NCBI RefSeq assembly: GCF_963555915.1
Contig: NZ_CAUVXL010000014.1
Location: 1 to 64,000 of the forward strand
DNA length: 64,000 nucleotides
DNA from: Protofrankia sp963555915
GTDB lineage: Bacteria; Actinomycetota; Actinomycetes; Frankiales; Frankiaceae
Direction of reading: 5' to 3'
Positions 17,409-26,752 of this stretch are shown here, in pieces. The notes beneath the pieces were generated by a model that ran no database searches, had not been told where the DNA came from, and saw only the letters and a list, made by a program, of their open reading frames with translations. Within the stretch, counting starts at the first letter, position 1, and every line of letters starts with the position of its first letter. The position numbers and the translations under genes are program-made.

Positions 17409-18197
17409 TCACAGTCCGGTCCGGCCTGCGGATTTCGTCCAAACCGACCGGGACCGGGCCTCGCGTTCAGCCCGCCACACCAGCCGTGTGCCCCATCCCC
17501 GACGGCGGGCGACCGCTGCGACGTACAGTGACATCAGTTCCATCACGTCGGCATCTTTATGATCATGCAAAGCGACGAAGGCCGACACATCGAGGGCGAT
17601 CGCATGGTCGAAACCGAGCCCGATAACGAAATCGATGCGGGTACCGACGAGTCGCTCCAACGCCGAGCCGTCAGCATCACGCACCCGCCGCAGGCCGAGG
17701 AGCTCCTTGCGCATCGCCACATGTTCGATCCCGGCCTCCATGAAGCGTCCACCGATGGGCAGGTAGCCGCCTGCGGCGTAGAAACCTTCGGCCGTCACCT
17801 GGGCATGCAGCTCCACCGCGGGCAGGCCTCGTTCTGATGCGCGGTGTTCGAGCGCGACGGTGACGGCCCGCCCGAGACCGCGCCCGCGCAGCTCGGCGCG
17901 AACGGCGACCCGTCCGATCACTCCGCTCGGCTCGGCCGGACCTTCGCCGAGACGGGGATCGGCACCCCGGCGGTCGTCAGGCGAAGCCGACCCGTGGCCC
18001 GGGTCGAGCAGCCGGGCCGTCGCCAGTGCCCGGCCGGCGTCGTCGACGACGATCGCGTGGTCGGCGTCGTCGTCCCGCCCGTCCTGCTCAAGGTCCGGCG
18101 GCACGGCCTGTTCGATCACGAACACGTCACGGCGGAGTTCGAGGGCCGCACGCGGCGGTGGACCCGGTACGACCAGGACGTCGGCGGGCCTCAGCAC
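17409..18197 (-). CDS. GNAT-family N-acetyltransferase (ElaA-like) with C-terminal extension
   Basis: 262 residues if the GTG at 18197 is used. The frame stays open to 18662, but that part overlaps the divergent gene and reads as noise. The acetyltransferase core shows LRRDVFVIEQ, GRVAVRAELRGRGLGRAV (the acetyl-CoA loop) and FYAAGGYLPIGGRFMEAGIEHVAMRKEL, which matches the ElaA/YjcF type. About 85 residues beyond the core have no obvious counterpart. No strong ribosome binding site precedes the start, so the 5' end is uncertain. Confidence 0.75.
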   Translation of the reverse strand: MLRPADVLVVPGPPPRAALELRRDVFVIEQAVPPDLEQDGRDDDADHAIVVDDAGRALATARLLDPGHGSASPDDRRGADPRLGEGPAEPSGVIGRVAVRAELRGRGLGRAVTVALEHRASERGLPAVELHAQVTAEGFYAAGGYLPIGGRFMEAGIEHVAMRKELLGLRRVRDADGSALERLVGTRIDFVIGLGFDHAIALDVSAFVALHDHKDADVMELMSLYVAAVARRRGWGTRLVWRAEREARSRSVWTKSAGRTGL

Positions 18198-18396
18198 CGC
18201 GCGGCCAGAGCTGGACTGCAGGCTGCGAACCGGACATCCATTTAACGGAGTGTAGGAGCGTCCCGTCCCCGACCCGGCCTGGTTGCGACCGGACGATGAC
18301 GATCGTGCGGTGACGATCGCGCGGTGACGATAGGGCGGAAAGTGGCCATATACTGACGTCGAGTGCACGTCGCGCACACCTGGTGGGGGGACTGTG

Positions 18397-20418
18397 GTGA
18401 GGCGAACTCGTGGGGAACGGTTGACCCGCCGGCGGCTGCCATCGCGAGTCGCGGCGTCCCGGGCACGCGGTTCCGTGGCGGTGTCGCTGGCTCTTCTGCT
18501 CGCCGGCGGATCAGCCGTCCTCGTGCTGGGGCAGAGCGCGGGTTCGGCGGTGCTGCGGCTGGATGATGTCGGCGCATGGCTGGCCAGCGGTGCCCGGGGA
18601 ATCGTCTCGCATATCAACGGGCCGTCCGGACGGGCGGACGCCAGCGTGACCATCAACGGCACGAAGGGACATCACCTCACCGTCGCGCAGGACGGATCCA
18701 GCGTGCTGGTCACCGACACCGACACCGGGCGGGTCAGCCGGATCGACCCGGCCGGGCTGGCCGTAACCGGGCAGCAGAATTTCGGGGCTGGCGTGACTGT
18801 TGTCGCGGGCGCGGGCCAGGCGTATGTCATCGACAAGCCCGCCGGACGGGTCAGCCGGATCGACCCGACAACGTTGGATGTGCTGGGCGCGCCGGTCGCA
18901 TTCGGTTCCCCGATCGACAGCGCCGGGATGACCGCCGACGGCACACTCTGGGTGATGCTGCCTGTACAGGGGCAGCTGGTTCCGGTCCGTCAGGGCATCG
19001 CGGGGGTGACCGTCCCCGTTGGCCGGCCAGGTGACCAACTGTCGTTGACGATCGCGGACGGGGTGCCGGTCGCGGTCGACGCAACCGCTCCGGCGCTGGT
19101 ACCCGTGCGCGACGGCCACCCAGCACCGGAACTGCGGTTGCCTCCTCCCGCCGGTTCGGGACGTTCGCTGCTGGCGGCACCGGCCGTCGACGGCCAGCTG
19201 CTACCGATCATCGTCAACACAACGAGCACGATGCTGCTCGCGGACCTCGCCGCGGGCACGGTACGGACGGTCGAGCTCGGCTCCCAGGATCCGTCCGGAC
19301 AGCTCGGCGCGCCGGTCGTGGCCGGCGGCCGGGTGTACGTGCCCGACAGTGGCAAGGGACGGCTGCTGGTCTACGCGACCGGCCCGGGCCGGTTCGAAGC
19401 GCCGATCACTGTTACGTCCGGGGCAGCGGAGCTCACCGTGTTCGTCCGAAACGGGACCGTCTGGGCGAACGATCAGAGCGGCTCCCATGCGGTCATGGTC
19501 AGACCGGACGGTTCCACCCAGCAGGTCGAGAAGTACACCCCCGACGTCGCCGGGAGCGCGTCCACTACCCCGCCCCGGGCGCTGCCCAGGCAGGTGGTTG
19601 TACCGCCGAGCCAGGCCCCCCGCAACCAGCCACCGATCGCCGTCCCACCCCAGCGGGACACCCCCCGGGTACCGGTGACGGGACCATCGCCCAGCCCGAG
19701 CCGTCCCGACATCCAACCGACGGTCGACCCGACAGCGCCGTCACCGACTGCCACAGCCTCCCCAACACCGACACCGACACCGACCCCCACGCCGTCCCCG
19801 ACACCGACTCCCCCACCCGGGAAGCCGGCCGTGTCCGTAGCGCTGGTGGGCAACGGCCCAAAGACCACCGCAACGGTGACCGCGGCCGCCACCGGCGGGC
19901 TGACCAGCACGGTCACCCTCACCGTGACACCCCTTAACGCCGGGGAGACCGTCACGTCCACCGGGCCGACCAGCTACGCCGCGACGCTCACCACCTGCGG
20001 CCCGCGCACCTATACAGCGACCGCCACCGGCCCCGGCGGGCAGAACACGTCCACCGTTTCATTCGGCAAATGCCCACCCCCCGGCGGAATTCATCTGGAC
20101 CAAAGCAATTACATGGCGTCACTAGAAAATCCTGATGGCACCAGAGTCATACAGCTGAATTGGGATCCACCCGTTTCCGTACAGGGCGAAACCGTGACGG
20201 ATTATGTAATCAGCTATTATAACTATTCCGGCAATCTCGTCGCGAGGCATGTCACCACTCAGACCAGTGACACCTTCAATGCATTCCCTACCTGTGATAA
20301 ACAAAACCCGCGTGATGAGCGCCAGCCAACGTGGACAGTGGTGGCTCGCAACTCCAGCGGTTCCGGGCCGTCCGACAACATAGGTATTGAAGACGACTGC
20401 CGCTACGGCGGCCCTTGA
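18397..20418 (+). CDS. Secreted/anchored beta-propeller-like protein with FN3-type C-terminus
   Basis: 673 residues from GTG 18397; GTG 18394 is the neighbour, and GGGGGGA is better spaced for 18397. A basic N-terminus and one membrane helix (about 30-50) are followed by repeats of the type GRVSRIDPxxL and GGRVYVPDSGKGRLLVY, as in a YVTN/NHL-like propeller. A Thr-Pro repeat stalk and two immunoglobulin/FN3-like modules follow; the last ends with QLNWDPP and TVVARNSSGSGPSDN. The final 300 bp are less GC-rich than the rest. It converges with the MoxR-DUF58-transglutaminase-kinase operon, where such proteins commonly occur, and is probably its surface partner (inference). Confidence 0.8.
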   Translation: MRRTRGERLTRRRLPSRVAASRARGSVAVSLALLLAGGSAVLVLGQSAGSAVLRLDDVGAWLASGARGIVSHINGPSGRADASVTINGTKGHHLTVAQDGSSVLVTDTDTGRVSRIDPAGLAVTGQQNFGAGVTVVAGAGQAYVIDKPAGRVSRIDPTTLDVLGAPVAFGSPIDSAGMTADGTLWVMLPVQGQLVPVRQGIAGVTVPVGRPGDQLSLTIADGVPVAVDATAPALVPVRDGHPAPELRLPPPAGSGRSLLAAPAVDGQLLPIIVNTTSTMLLADLAAGTVRTVELGSQDPSGQLGAPVVAGGRVYVPDSGKGRLLVYATGPGRFEAPITVTSGAAELTVFVRNGTVWANDQSGSHAVMVRPDGSTQQVEKYTPDVAGSASTTPPRALPRQVVVPPSQAPRNQPPIAVPPQRDTPRVPVTGPSPSPSRPDIQPTVDPTAPSPTATASPTPTPTPTPTPSPTPTPPPGKPAVSVALVGNGPKTTATVTAAATGGLTSTVTLTVTPLNAGETVTSTGPTSYAATLTTCGPRTYTATATGPGGQNTSTVSFGKCPPPGGIHLDQSNYMASLENPDGTRVIQLNWDPPVSVQGETVTDYVISYYNYSGNLVARHVTTQTSDTFNAFPTCDKQNPRDERQPTWTVVARNSSGSGPSDNIGIEDDCRYGGP

Positions 20419-20421
20419 CGA

Positions 20422-21942
20422 TCAAGATGGAGGTGGGGTGGCGCCGCGGATGCAGCGGTAGTCGGACCAGGCGTAGGAGCTGACGGCGAGCACGGCGCCG
20501 ACTCGGAAGCAGTAGCCCCGCGCGGGGTCGAGATCAGGAATCTCGGTCACGGCCGCACCGGGGGGCAACGGCTGCACCGGTACCTGGGGTGAGCCCGCGG
20601 GAGCCGCCGTCTGCACCACCAGATTGGCGGGCCGCGACCCGTTTCGCCACCTCAGCGTGACAACCGTGCCCATGTCGGTGGCATCTGTAATGTTCGGACG
20701 GGCGGCCTGAAGATCCTCAGAGGGAGCAGGCACTGGCGTGGACGCCAGCGTGGGGGATGCAGCCCCCGCCAAGGCCGACGGAGACGGCGTCGGGTTGGAC
20801 CGCTGCGGGGCACGAATGGCCATCACTACGAGTATCACAATGATCGCACTGGCGGCCGCCCCGGTCATCAGCAGAATCCGCCGCCGCTTCGACGCACGGG
20901 TCTCGTCCGACGGCTCTGCGGCAGGCTTCGGAGGTGCCGGGCGACGCGGCCGGACCGCGGTGGGCTCCTGCATTGGATCGCTCTCGGGGCGGTCACCATC
21001 GGGGTCGATGACGGGGCCTGCTGGCGAATGGTCCGCCGGTGCGGCTTGGGATCGCGGCCGGTCCCGGTCCTCGGGCGTAGCGGTGGCATCCGCTGGCGTG
21101 CCAACCGGTTCCGGTGGTATGCGCGGGACGGTGTGGCCGAGGCGTTCATACAGCTGGCGGAGGTCGGCTGCGAAGGCGTCGGCGGTGGGCGGGCGCTGCG
21201 CCGGGTCGCGCGCGAGCGCCGTCCGCAGCAGGTTCTCCACGGATTCGGGCACGTCACCACGGGGCAGCGCGGGAACGTCCTGGGTCAGTGCCCGTAGCAC
21301 GATGCTGGCAGGGTTGTCGCCCCGGCGGTAACCGAACGGCGGCGACCCCGCCAACATGGTGAACAAGGTAGCGCCCAGCGCGTAGACGTCGGTTGCGACC
21401 GACGGTTCCTCCCCCTGCAGGATTTCCGGGGCGGTATAGGACGGCGTGAAGGCCTCCTGGCTCGTTGAGCCTTCCATACCCGTCAAGCTGGCGATACCGA
21501 AATCGCTGAGGACTGGTTCATCGGTGTCACTGAGCAGAATGTTGCCGGGTTTGACATCCCGGTGGATGATTCCGGCACCGTGCGCGGCGTGCATTGCCCC
21601 GGCGATTTTCGCGCCGATGAGAAGGGTTTCGTGTACCGGTATCGGCCCGGCCTGCTGGAGCCGGTCGGAAACCGAGCCGCGGGCCAGATACTGCATGGCG
21701 ATGAACGGACGCCGCTCCCGGGTCGAGCCGGTCTGAAAAATCGTGATGATGTGCGGATGGCCGGTGAGACGCCCGGTTGCCCGGCATTCTCTGGTGAACC
21801 GTCGTTCCGCGGCGGAGTCCCGAAGATCGGCATTGATCACCTTGATGGCGACAGTGCGGTCCAGACCGACCTGATAGGCGGAGTAGACGGTACTGAACCC
21901 GCCCTGCGCGATCGCCGTGAAAGACTCGTAACCGGGGATCAT
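20422..21942 (-). CDS. Transmembrane Ser/Thr protein kinase with extracellular FN3-like domain
   Basis: 506 residues from ATG 21942, which overlaps the stop of the transglutaminase-like gene; GGGAG lies upstream. The kinase domain has GGFSTVY (14-20), Lys34, HRD (127-129), DFG (147-149) and a TAPEIL motif, so it looks active. A Pro-rich linker and one membrane helix (ILLMTGAAASAIIVILVVMAI) lead to a short extracellular FN3-like domain with TLRWRNGSRPANL and two Cys. It is the last gene of the MoxR operon and a near paralogue of the kinase at 1069-2988. Confidence 0.93.
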   Translation of the reverse strand: MIPGYESFTAIAQGGFSTVYSAYQVGLDRTVAIKVINADLRDSAAERRFTRECRATGRLTGHPHIITIFQTGSTRERRPFIAMQYLARGSVSDRLQQAGPIPVHETLLIGAKIAGAMHAAHGAGIIHRDVKPGNILLSDTDEPVLSDFGIASLTGMEGSTSQEAFTPSYTAPEILQGEEPSVATDVYALGATLFTMLAGSPPFGYRRGDNPASIVLRALTQDVPALPRGDVPESVENLLRTALARDPAQRPPTADAFAADLRQLYERLGHTVPRIPPEPVGTPADATATPEDRDRPRSQAAPADHSPAGPVIDPDGDRPESDPMQEPTAVRPRRPAPPKPAAEPSDETRASKRRRILLMTGAAASAIIVILVVMAIRAPQRSNPTPSPSALAGAASPTLASTPVPAPSEDLQAARPNITDATDMGTVVTLRWRNGSRPANLVVQTAAPAGSPQVPVQPLPPGAAVTEIPDLDPARGYCFRVGAVLAVSSYAWSDYRCIRGATPPPS

Positions 21943-24278
21943 CGATGTCTCCCGCCTCGGACGACCCGGCTGGGCGCGAGCCGTCCCATCATCCGCCGCT
22001 GTGCCGGCACCGCCCGCCGCAGCCGGGTACGTAGCTGCTTCTCGTGGAACCATGCCGTGTCCGCCTCGGCGGTGGCGATGCCGTCCGCGGCGAAGAGAGC
22101 TGTGGTGGCGAGGTTCGCGAGCGTCAGCAGCGACGCCCGGCCGCTGTCCCCGATCGCGGCTGGCGCGAGCCTGACCGTCTCGACCGGGGTCGACGCGGCC
22201 GGGATGGCTGTGCCTGCGCCCGCCAGCACGTCGACCGCGCTGTGCCAGGCGCCGACCACCCGCTCGCGGGAGGTGCGCGCCGACCGTCGCCGCCGGCGGC
22301 GCGCCACCGGAGCCCCCACGGCGACCGCCAGGTAGCCGACGACGACAACGATCACGACACCGCCGGAGGCCAAACCCGCATACACCGACAGCGGAGTGTG
22401 ACGATCAGGTGGCGGGGCCGGGGGCAGCGGTGTCGGCTTCTGCGCGGGCACGGCTGCCGCGGCACCGACCCGCTGCTCCCGGTCGGTGGACTCCCCCTGC
22501 GCCGACGACGCGACCTTGCCACCGCTGCTCTGCCCCTGCTTGGGCGTCGGGTAGAACGCCAGCCAGCCCACACCCGCGAAATCGATCTCCGGCCAGACCA
22601 GCACGTCGCCGGTGTGCACGTCCAATGTGTCGGTAGCCGTGCTCGCCGGCCCACCGGGCAGGGTGAACCCGACCACGACCCGGCTGGGCAGGCCCAGTGT
22701 CCGGGCGGCGACCGCGAACACCGTCGCGAACTGCTCGGACGTGCCGGTCCCGCTGTTCTTGGTCAGGAAGTAGCTCAGGTGTCCGTAGGTGTGGCCGGCG
22801 GGCGCGGTCCGGTCGTAGGTGAAGTTGGTGCGCAGGTACTGCTCCAGCGCATATGCCTGCTGGAACGGGGTACCCGCCCCGGTGGACGCCTCCCGGGCCG
22901 CGTCGCGCACCAGGTCAGGCAAGCCCGGCGGCAGGTAACGAGCCGCGTCGGCGTCGGCTCCGGTGGCCGGCCGCAGGGAGGCGAGTACCGCCTGGTCCGG
23001 GATGGCCTGCGGCGCCGACGTCACCGTGTACCGGCGGCCGGGATGCAGCGGGACGGTACTGAGCAGGGCGCCGCTGCCGACATCGACAGCCAGACCCGTC
23101 CCGTCGAGCCGGACCGGACGGTCCATGGTCGGCAGCAGGACGCCGTCCAGACCGTCGATCTCCACGTCCTGCCGTATCTCCCCGGTACGCGCCGGCTCCC
23201 CGGACACCGCCGGAATCCGGCGTCCGGCCGGGGAGAAACGGGCTGAAGACGTCCAGGTCTGGCCGTCGAAACGGTCGAGTACAGCCAGCTGGATGTTCGC
23301 CGACACCGAGGCCGAGGCCGACGCGGGCGCGGGCGGTGACGTACGCACGGTGAACAGCCGCTGGCCTGGACTGCCGAGCCAGGCCGCGACCTCATCCAAT
23401 GGACTGACCGTGGCCCTCGGGTACAGCGACACCGCGCGTTCGGCACGCACGTCGTACGGGCCGCGGCCGTGCACCGGAGGCAGGAGGGGACCGACGAGTG
23501 CGGCGGCCGCGGCGACGAGCACCGCCACCGACAGCCCGATCACCGCCCGACCCGGAAACGATCCCGACACCGGCGCTGATCCTGGCCTGGCGCGGCTGCC
23601 ACCGCGACTGCCGGCGCGACTGCCAGCGCGACTGCCAGCGGTTGTCGACGGCCGCGCTTCGGCGTGGCGGTACAACGCGAGCAGTCCGGCGGCCACCACC
23701 AGACCGGCCGCGACAGGGAGGTTCGAGCCCGGTCCGGGCACGGTCAGTGTCACTCCGACCGCGAAGACCACGACCGCCGGGACGATCGGCAGCAGCGTCG
23801 TCCGCGTCCTGGCCACCAGTTCCGCACCGGCACCGGCCGCCAGCCACGTCAGCGCTTGGGGCACCACCAGCAGATCCGGGGAGTCCGGCGCCGGCAGCGT
23901 CACCTCCAGCAGTCGGGCCCAGCCGTTGAGCAGTCCGTCGCCGACGGCGGGCAGCACAGCGGGCACGTCCGGCGAACCGTGCCGGAACAGGGTGAGCGCC
24001 ACCACGGCCAGCCACAGCCCGGCCCATGCCAGCACGGACAGCAGTAACGGCACCCGGCGACGGCGGGCCACACCTGCGAACGCCGCCACCGCGAGCACGG
24101 GTACGACCGCGGCCACCGCGACCGGGCCGGCGAGCGCGCCCACGGCGAACGCCCGATGGAATGCTCCGCCGGCAAGCCCGGCCGCCAGCGTGACCGCGAC
24201 GAAGCTCCCGACCCGGGGCAGCGACGCCGTCGTCTGCGTAGGCACCGTCGCCGTCACCGCAGGCACCGTCGCCGTCAC
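21939..24278 (-). CDS. TgpA-like transmembrane transglutaminase-fold protein, catalytic triad lost
   Basis: 779 residues from GTG 24278, which overlaps the DUF58 stop and has GGGAGG upstream; GTG 24308 is less likely. About six N-terminal membrane helices, an extracellular transglutaminase-like domain and one C-terminal helix followed by a basic tail give the TgpA layout. The catalytic positions are changed: the Cys of the usual CEQFA reads Ser514 (TSEQFA), the His of HAWVE reads Leu560 (LVWPE), and the Asp of FDPTP reads Tyr576 (FYPTP). The 16-residue spacing between the last two matches active relatives, so the alignment is firm. It is probably a non-enzymatic surface component of the operon. 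Confidence 0.9.
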   Translation of the reverse strand: MTATVPAVTATVPTQTTASLPRVGSFVAVTLAAGLAGGAFHRAFAVGALAGPVAVAAVVPVLAVAAFAGVARRRRVPLLLSVLAWAGLWLAVVALTLFRHGSPDVPAVLPAVGDGLLNGWARLLEVTLPAPDSPDLLVVPQALTWLAAGAGAELVARTRTTLLPIVPAVVVFAVGVTLTVPGPGSNLPVAAGLVVAAGLLALYRHAEARPSTTAGSRAGSRAGSRGGSRARPGSAPVSGSFPGRAVIGLSVAVLVAAAAALVGPLLPPVHGRGPYDVRAERAVSLYPRATVSPLDEVAAWLGSPGQRLFTVRTSPPAPASASASVSANIQLAVLDRFDGQTWTSSARFSPAGRRIPAVSGEPARTGEIRQDVEIDGLDGVLLPTMDRPVRLDGTGLAVDVGSGALLSTVPLHPGRRYTVTSAPQAIPDQAVLASLRPATGADADAARYLPPGLPDLVRDAAREASTGAGTPFQQAYALEQYLRTNFTYDRTAPAGHTYGHLSYFLTKNSGTGTSEQFATVFAVAARTLGLPSRVVVGFTLPGGPASTATDTLDVHTGDVLVWPEIDFAGVGWLAFYPTPKQGQSSGGKVASSAQGESTDREQRVGAAAAVPAQKPTPLPPAPPPDRHTPLSVYAGLASGGVVIVVVVGYLAVAVGAPVARRRRRRSARTSRERVVGAWHSAVDVLAGAGTAIPAASTPVETVRLAPAAIGDSGRASLLTLANLATTALFAADGIATAEADTAWFHEKQLRTRLRRAVPAQRRMMGRLAPSRVVRGGRHR
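23589..23636 (-). repeat. 12-bp imperfect tandem repeat (4 copies)
   Basis: The unit gactgccagcgc and variants encode Gly-Ser-Arg-Ala steps in a cytoplasmic loop of the transglutaminase-like protein. Confidence 0.88.
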
Positions 24279-24282
24279 CGCA
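24241..24282 (-). repeat. 21-bp perfect duplication at the DUF58/transglutaminase overlap
   Basis: Two copies of a 21-bp unit beginning ggcaccgtcgccgtcacc abut here. They encode the repeated Thr-Ala-Thr-Val-Pro start of the transglutaminase-like protein and span its proposed GTG start. Confidence 0.85.
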
Positions 24283-25603
24283 TCCTCCCGGCGGATGTCG
24301 CCGGCCACACCGACACCAACGCGGCGGCGTCGGCGACGTCCAGAACACGCAGTCGTCCGCTACCCGCCGTAACCGACGCCCTGGCAGGGCCGGCCGCACC
24401 GGACCCGGCCGCACCGGACCCGCCGCTGGATTCGATTCCGGTACCGCCGACCCGGACCACGATTACGTGCTCGAACCGGCTGACGGCCGGGGCGACCGCC
24501 GCCGCCTGCCCGACGTCGACTCCGCCGGTGACCAGGGTCAGTGTGCCGACTCCGCCGCGGCCGAGCCCCCGGACGGCCGCCGTCAGCGCGTCATCCGGGT
24601 ATGCCGCGACACCGAGACCGGCACCGGAACCGAGACCGGAACCGGCCGCGTCGAGAGTGCCGGCGTCGCGTTCCACCCGGGCGAGCGCGTCCAGGACGAC
24701 CTGGTCGTCACCGCGCCCGCCCCGGCCCGCCACCCGAACATCCCCTGTGGTCCGTAACCGGACCGGAAACCGGCGCCGGGCCGAGGCGAACAGCACGGAC
24801 GCGGCGACATCCACCGCGGCGTCGAACGCGCCGTCACCGGCCGCACCGGACGGATAGGCGTACGCCCGGGTGTCCAGCAGAACGGTCGTGACCGGCTCGC
24901 TCGGATCGACATGCCGGCGCACCAGCAACGTCCCCGCCCGGGCGCTGGACCGCCAGTGCACATGCCGGGGATCGTCACCGGGCACGTATTCCCGCAGCGC
25001 GTGGAAGGTCACGCCACCTTCGGTCCGGCTGTCCACGGACAGTCCGTCGGGGCTGCTGGACCGGGCGGACGCCAGCGGCGTCAGCGGATGCACCACCGGG
25101 TGGACGTGGACCACAGCCGCTTCCCCGACCTGCTGCGAGCGTGCCAGCAGGCCGAACGGGTCGGACCTGCGGACGTGCACCGGGCCGACCCGCAGCACTC
25201 CCCGACGCGCGGTCGGCAGCGGCACCGCGATCGTGCGCCGCGTCGATCCACCCAGCGAACGCAGGGGGGTTTCGGTCGCGGTCTCACCGTGCGGCAGGAT
25301 GATCTGCAGGACCCCGCTCCGCCGGTCGGCGATATTCCTGATCGTCACACTCGCCATCGCCGCCTCGCCACGACGGACCCGGGCCGGAAGAACCTCGATC
25401 TCCGCACCCAGCCGCGGACGGTAAGCGACCGCGACCGCCGCCGCCAGCAACGCGGCGACACACCCCACCGCCAGCACCGACAGTTCGGCGAACCGCAGCA
25501 CACCCGAGATCACCGCCAGCACGACCGCCGCGCCGGCCACCCCCCACCCGGTCGGGGTGACGATGCCAAGCGCCGCGCCCGGGTGGCGCCGGGCAGGTGC
25601 CAC
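24275..25603 (-). CDS. DUF58 domain protein
   Basis: 442 residues from GTG 25603, 6 bases after the moxR stop. Two N-terminal membrane helices are followed by an immunoglobulin-like segment and the DUF58 signature LREYVPGDDPRHVHWRSSAR. The C-terminal part resembles a VWA fold (TVLLDTRAYAY). DUF58 proteins are regularly encoded with MoxR ATPases, which are thought to act on them as chaperones. A Gly-Ser linker (SGGSGAAGSGAAG) near the end comes from a short tandem repeat. It overlaps the next gene by 4 bp. Confidence 0.93.
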   Translation of the reverse strand: MAPARRHPGAALGIVTPTGWGVAGAAVVLAVISGVLRFAELSVLAVGCVAALLAAAVAVAYRPRLGAEIEVLPARVRRGEAAMASVTIRNIADRRSGVLQIILPHGETATETPLRSLGGSTRRTIAVPLPTARRGVLRVGPVHVRRSDPFGLLARSQQVGEAAVVHVHPVVHPLTPLASARSSSPDGLSVDSRTEGGVTFHALREYVPGDDPRHVHWRSSARAGTLLVRRHVDPSEPVTTVLLDTRAYAYPSGAAGDGAFDAAVDVAASVLFASARRRFPVRLRTTGDVRVAGRGGRGDDQVVLDALARVERDAGTLDAAGSGLGSGAGLGVAAYPDDALTAAVRGLGRGGVGTLTLVTGGVDVGQAAAVAPAVSRFEHVIVVRVGGTGIESSGGSGAAGSGAAGPARASVTAGSGRLRVLDVADAAALVSVWPATSAGRMR

Positions 25604-25609
25604 GGCCGG

Positions 25610-26593
25610 TTACACCCCGGCCAGCGACCGGGGTACCGACACGGACCCGAGCACCTCACCGACCGCGTCCTCGCCGGTGAAGCCGCGCAGTTCCGCGTCG
25701 GCCGCCACCAGCATCCGGTGCGCGAGCACGGGCACGGCAAGCGCCTTGACGTCGTCCGGGGTGACGAAATCCCGTCCAGCCGCGGCCGCCCGGACCTGGG
25801 ACGCGCGCAGCAGAGCGATGCTGCCGCGCGGGCTGGCGCCCAGCCGTAGCCGCGGCATCGTCCGGGTTGCCGCGACCACGTCGACGACATATTCGTGCAC
25901 GGTGTCCGCGACATGGGTGCGCGCACCCTGCGCGACCAGCGCCAATACCTCGTCGGTGGACAGCACCGGGCGCAGATCCTCCACCCGGATGCCCGACTGA
26001 CGGTTACGTAGAATCGCCACCTCGGACTCACGGTCGGGGTAGCCCATCCGAACCCGCATCAGGAAACGGTCCAGCTGCGCCTCTGGCAGCGCATAGGTGC
26101 CGTCCATGTCGACCGGGTTCTGGGTCGCCACGACGAAGAAGGGTCGCGGCACCGCATGGGGCTGGCCGTCGACCGTGACCCGCCCCTCTTCCATGACCTC
26201 CAGCAACGCCGACTGTGTCTTGGGTGACGCCCGGTTCACCTCATCGGCCACCACCACATGGGCGAACACCGGCCCGGGATGAAACCCGAACTGAGCGGTC
26301 CCCTGGTGGTAGACGGTCACCCCGGTGACATCGGACGGCAGCAGATCCGGGGTGAACTGGATGCGGTGACAGGACGCCTCCAACGACGCCGCGATGCAGC
26401 GGGCCAACGAGGTCTTGCCCAGCCCCGGAACATCCTCGATGAGCAGATGCCCGCCGGCGAACAGGCAGGTCAGCGCCAGCGAAACCGCCTCGGTCTTGCC
26501 CCGCACCACCAGCTCGACGTTGTCGACGACAGCCTGAAACGCCGCCGCGAAATCGGACGGATCACCACTGCCGGTTGGCATCGTGGACACCAT
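25610..26593 (-). CDS. MoxR-family AAA+ ATPase
   Basis: 327 residues from an ATG with AGGAGAGC directly upstream. Walker A is EDVPGLGKT (Lys60), Walker B is VVVADEVNRASPKTQSALLEVMEE, sensor 1 is VVATQNPVDMDGTYALPEAQLDRF, and the lid domain has RLGASPRGSIALLRASQ. All are standard for MoxR. It is first in an operon of four genes (MoxR, DUF58, transglutaminase-like, kinase) spaced by 6 bp or overlapping. Such ATPases serve as maturation chaperones for VWA-type partners, here probably the DUF58 protein (inference). Confidence 0.96.
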   Translation of the reverse strand: MVSTMPTGSGDPSDFAAAFQAVVDNVELVVRGKTEAVSLALTCLFAGGHLLIEDVPGLGKTSLARCIAASLEASCHRIQFTPDLLPSDVTGVTVYHQGTAQFGFHPGPVFAHVVVADEVNRASPKTQSALLEVMEEGRVTVDGQPHAVPRPFFVVATQNPVDMDGTYALPEAQLDRFLMRVRMGYPDRESEVAILRNRQSGIRVEDLRPVLSTDEVLALVAQGARTHVADTVHEYVVDVVAATRTMPRLRLGASPRGSIALLRASQVRAAAAGRDFVTPDDVKALAVPVLAHRMLVAADAELRGFTGEDAVGEVLGSVSVPRSLAGV

Positions 26594-26752
26594 GCTCTCC
26601 TGTCAGACAGTTCCAGGTTTGGCCCCCCGTGAGCGCTGCGGCGCTATACCGTCTCAGCGCCAGCACGATAGCGCGACAGCTACTTCGGCATGGTGCCGCA
26701 TCTCGGGTGATGAGATCCTGAAGCCCGACCCACTGCTACCCGAGGGGACGGT

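Noticed and set aside
17409..18662. 417-residue minus-strand reading covering the GNAT gene
   Set aside because: The part beyond 18197 overlaps the divergent propeller gene, lacks coding character and would place the GNAT core far inside; trimmed to the GTG at 18197.
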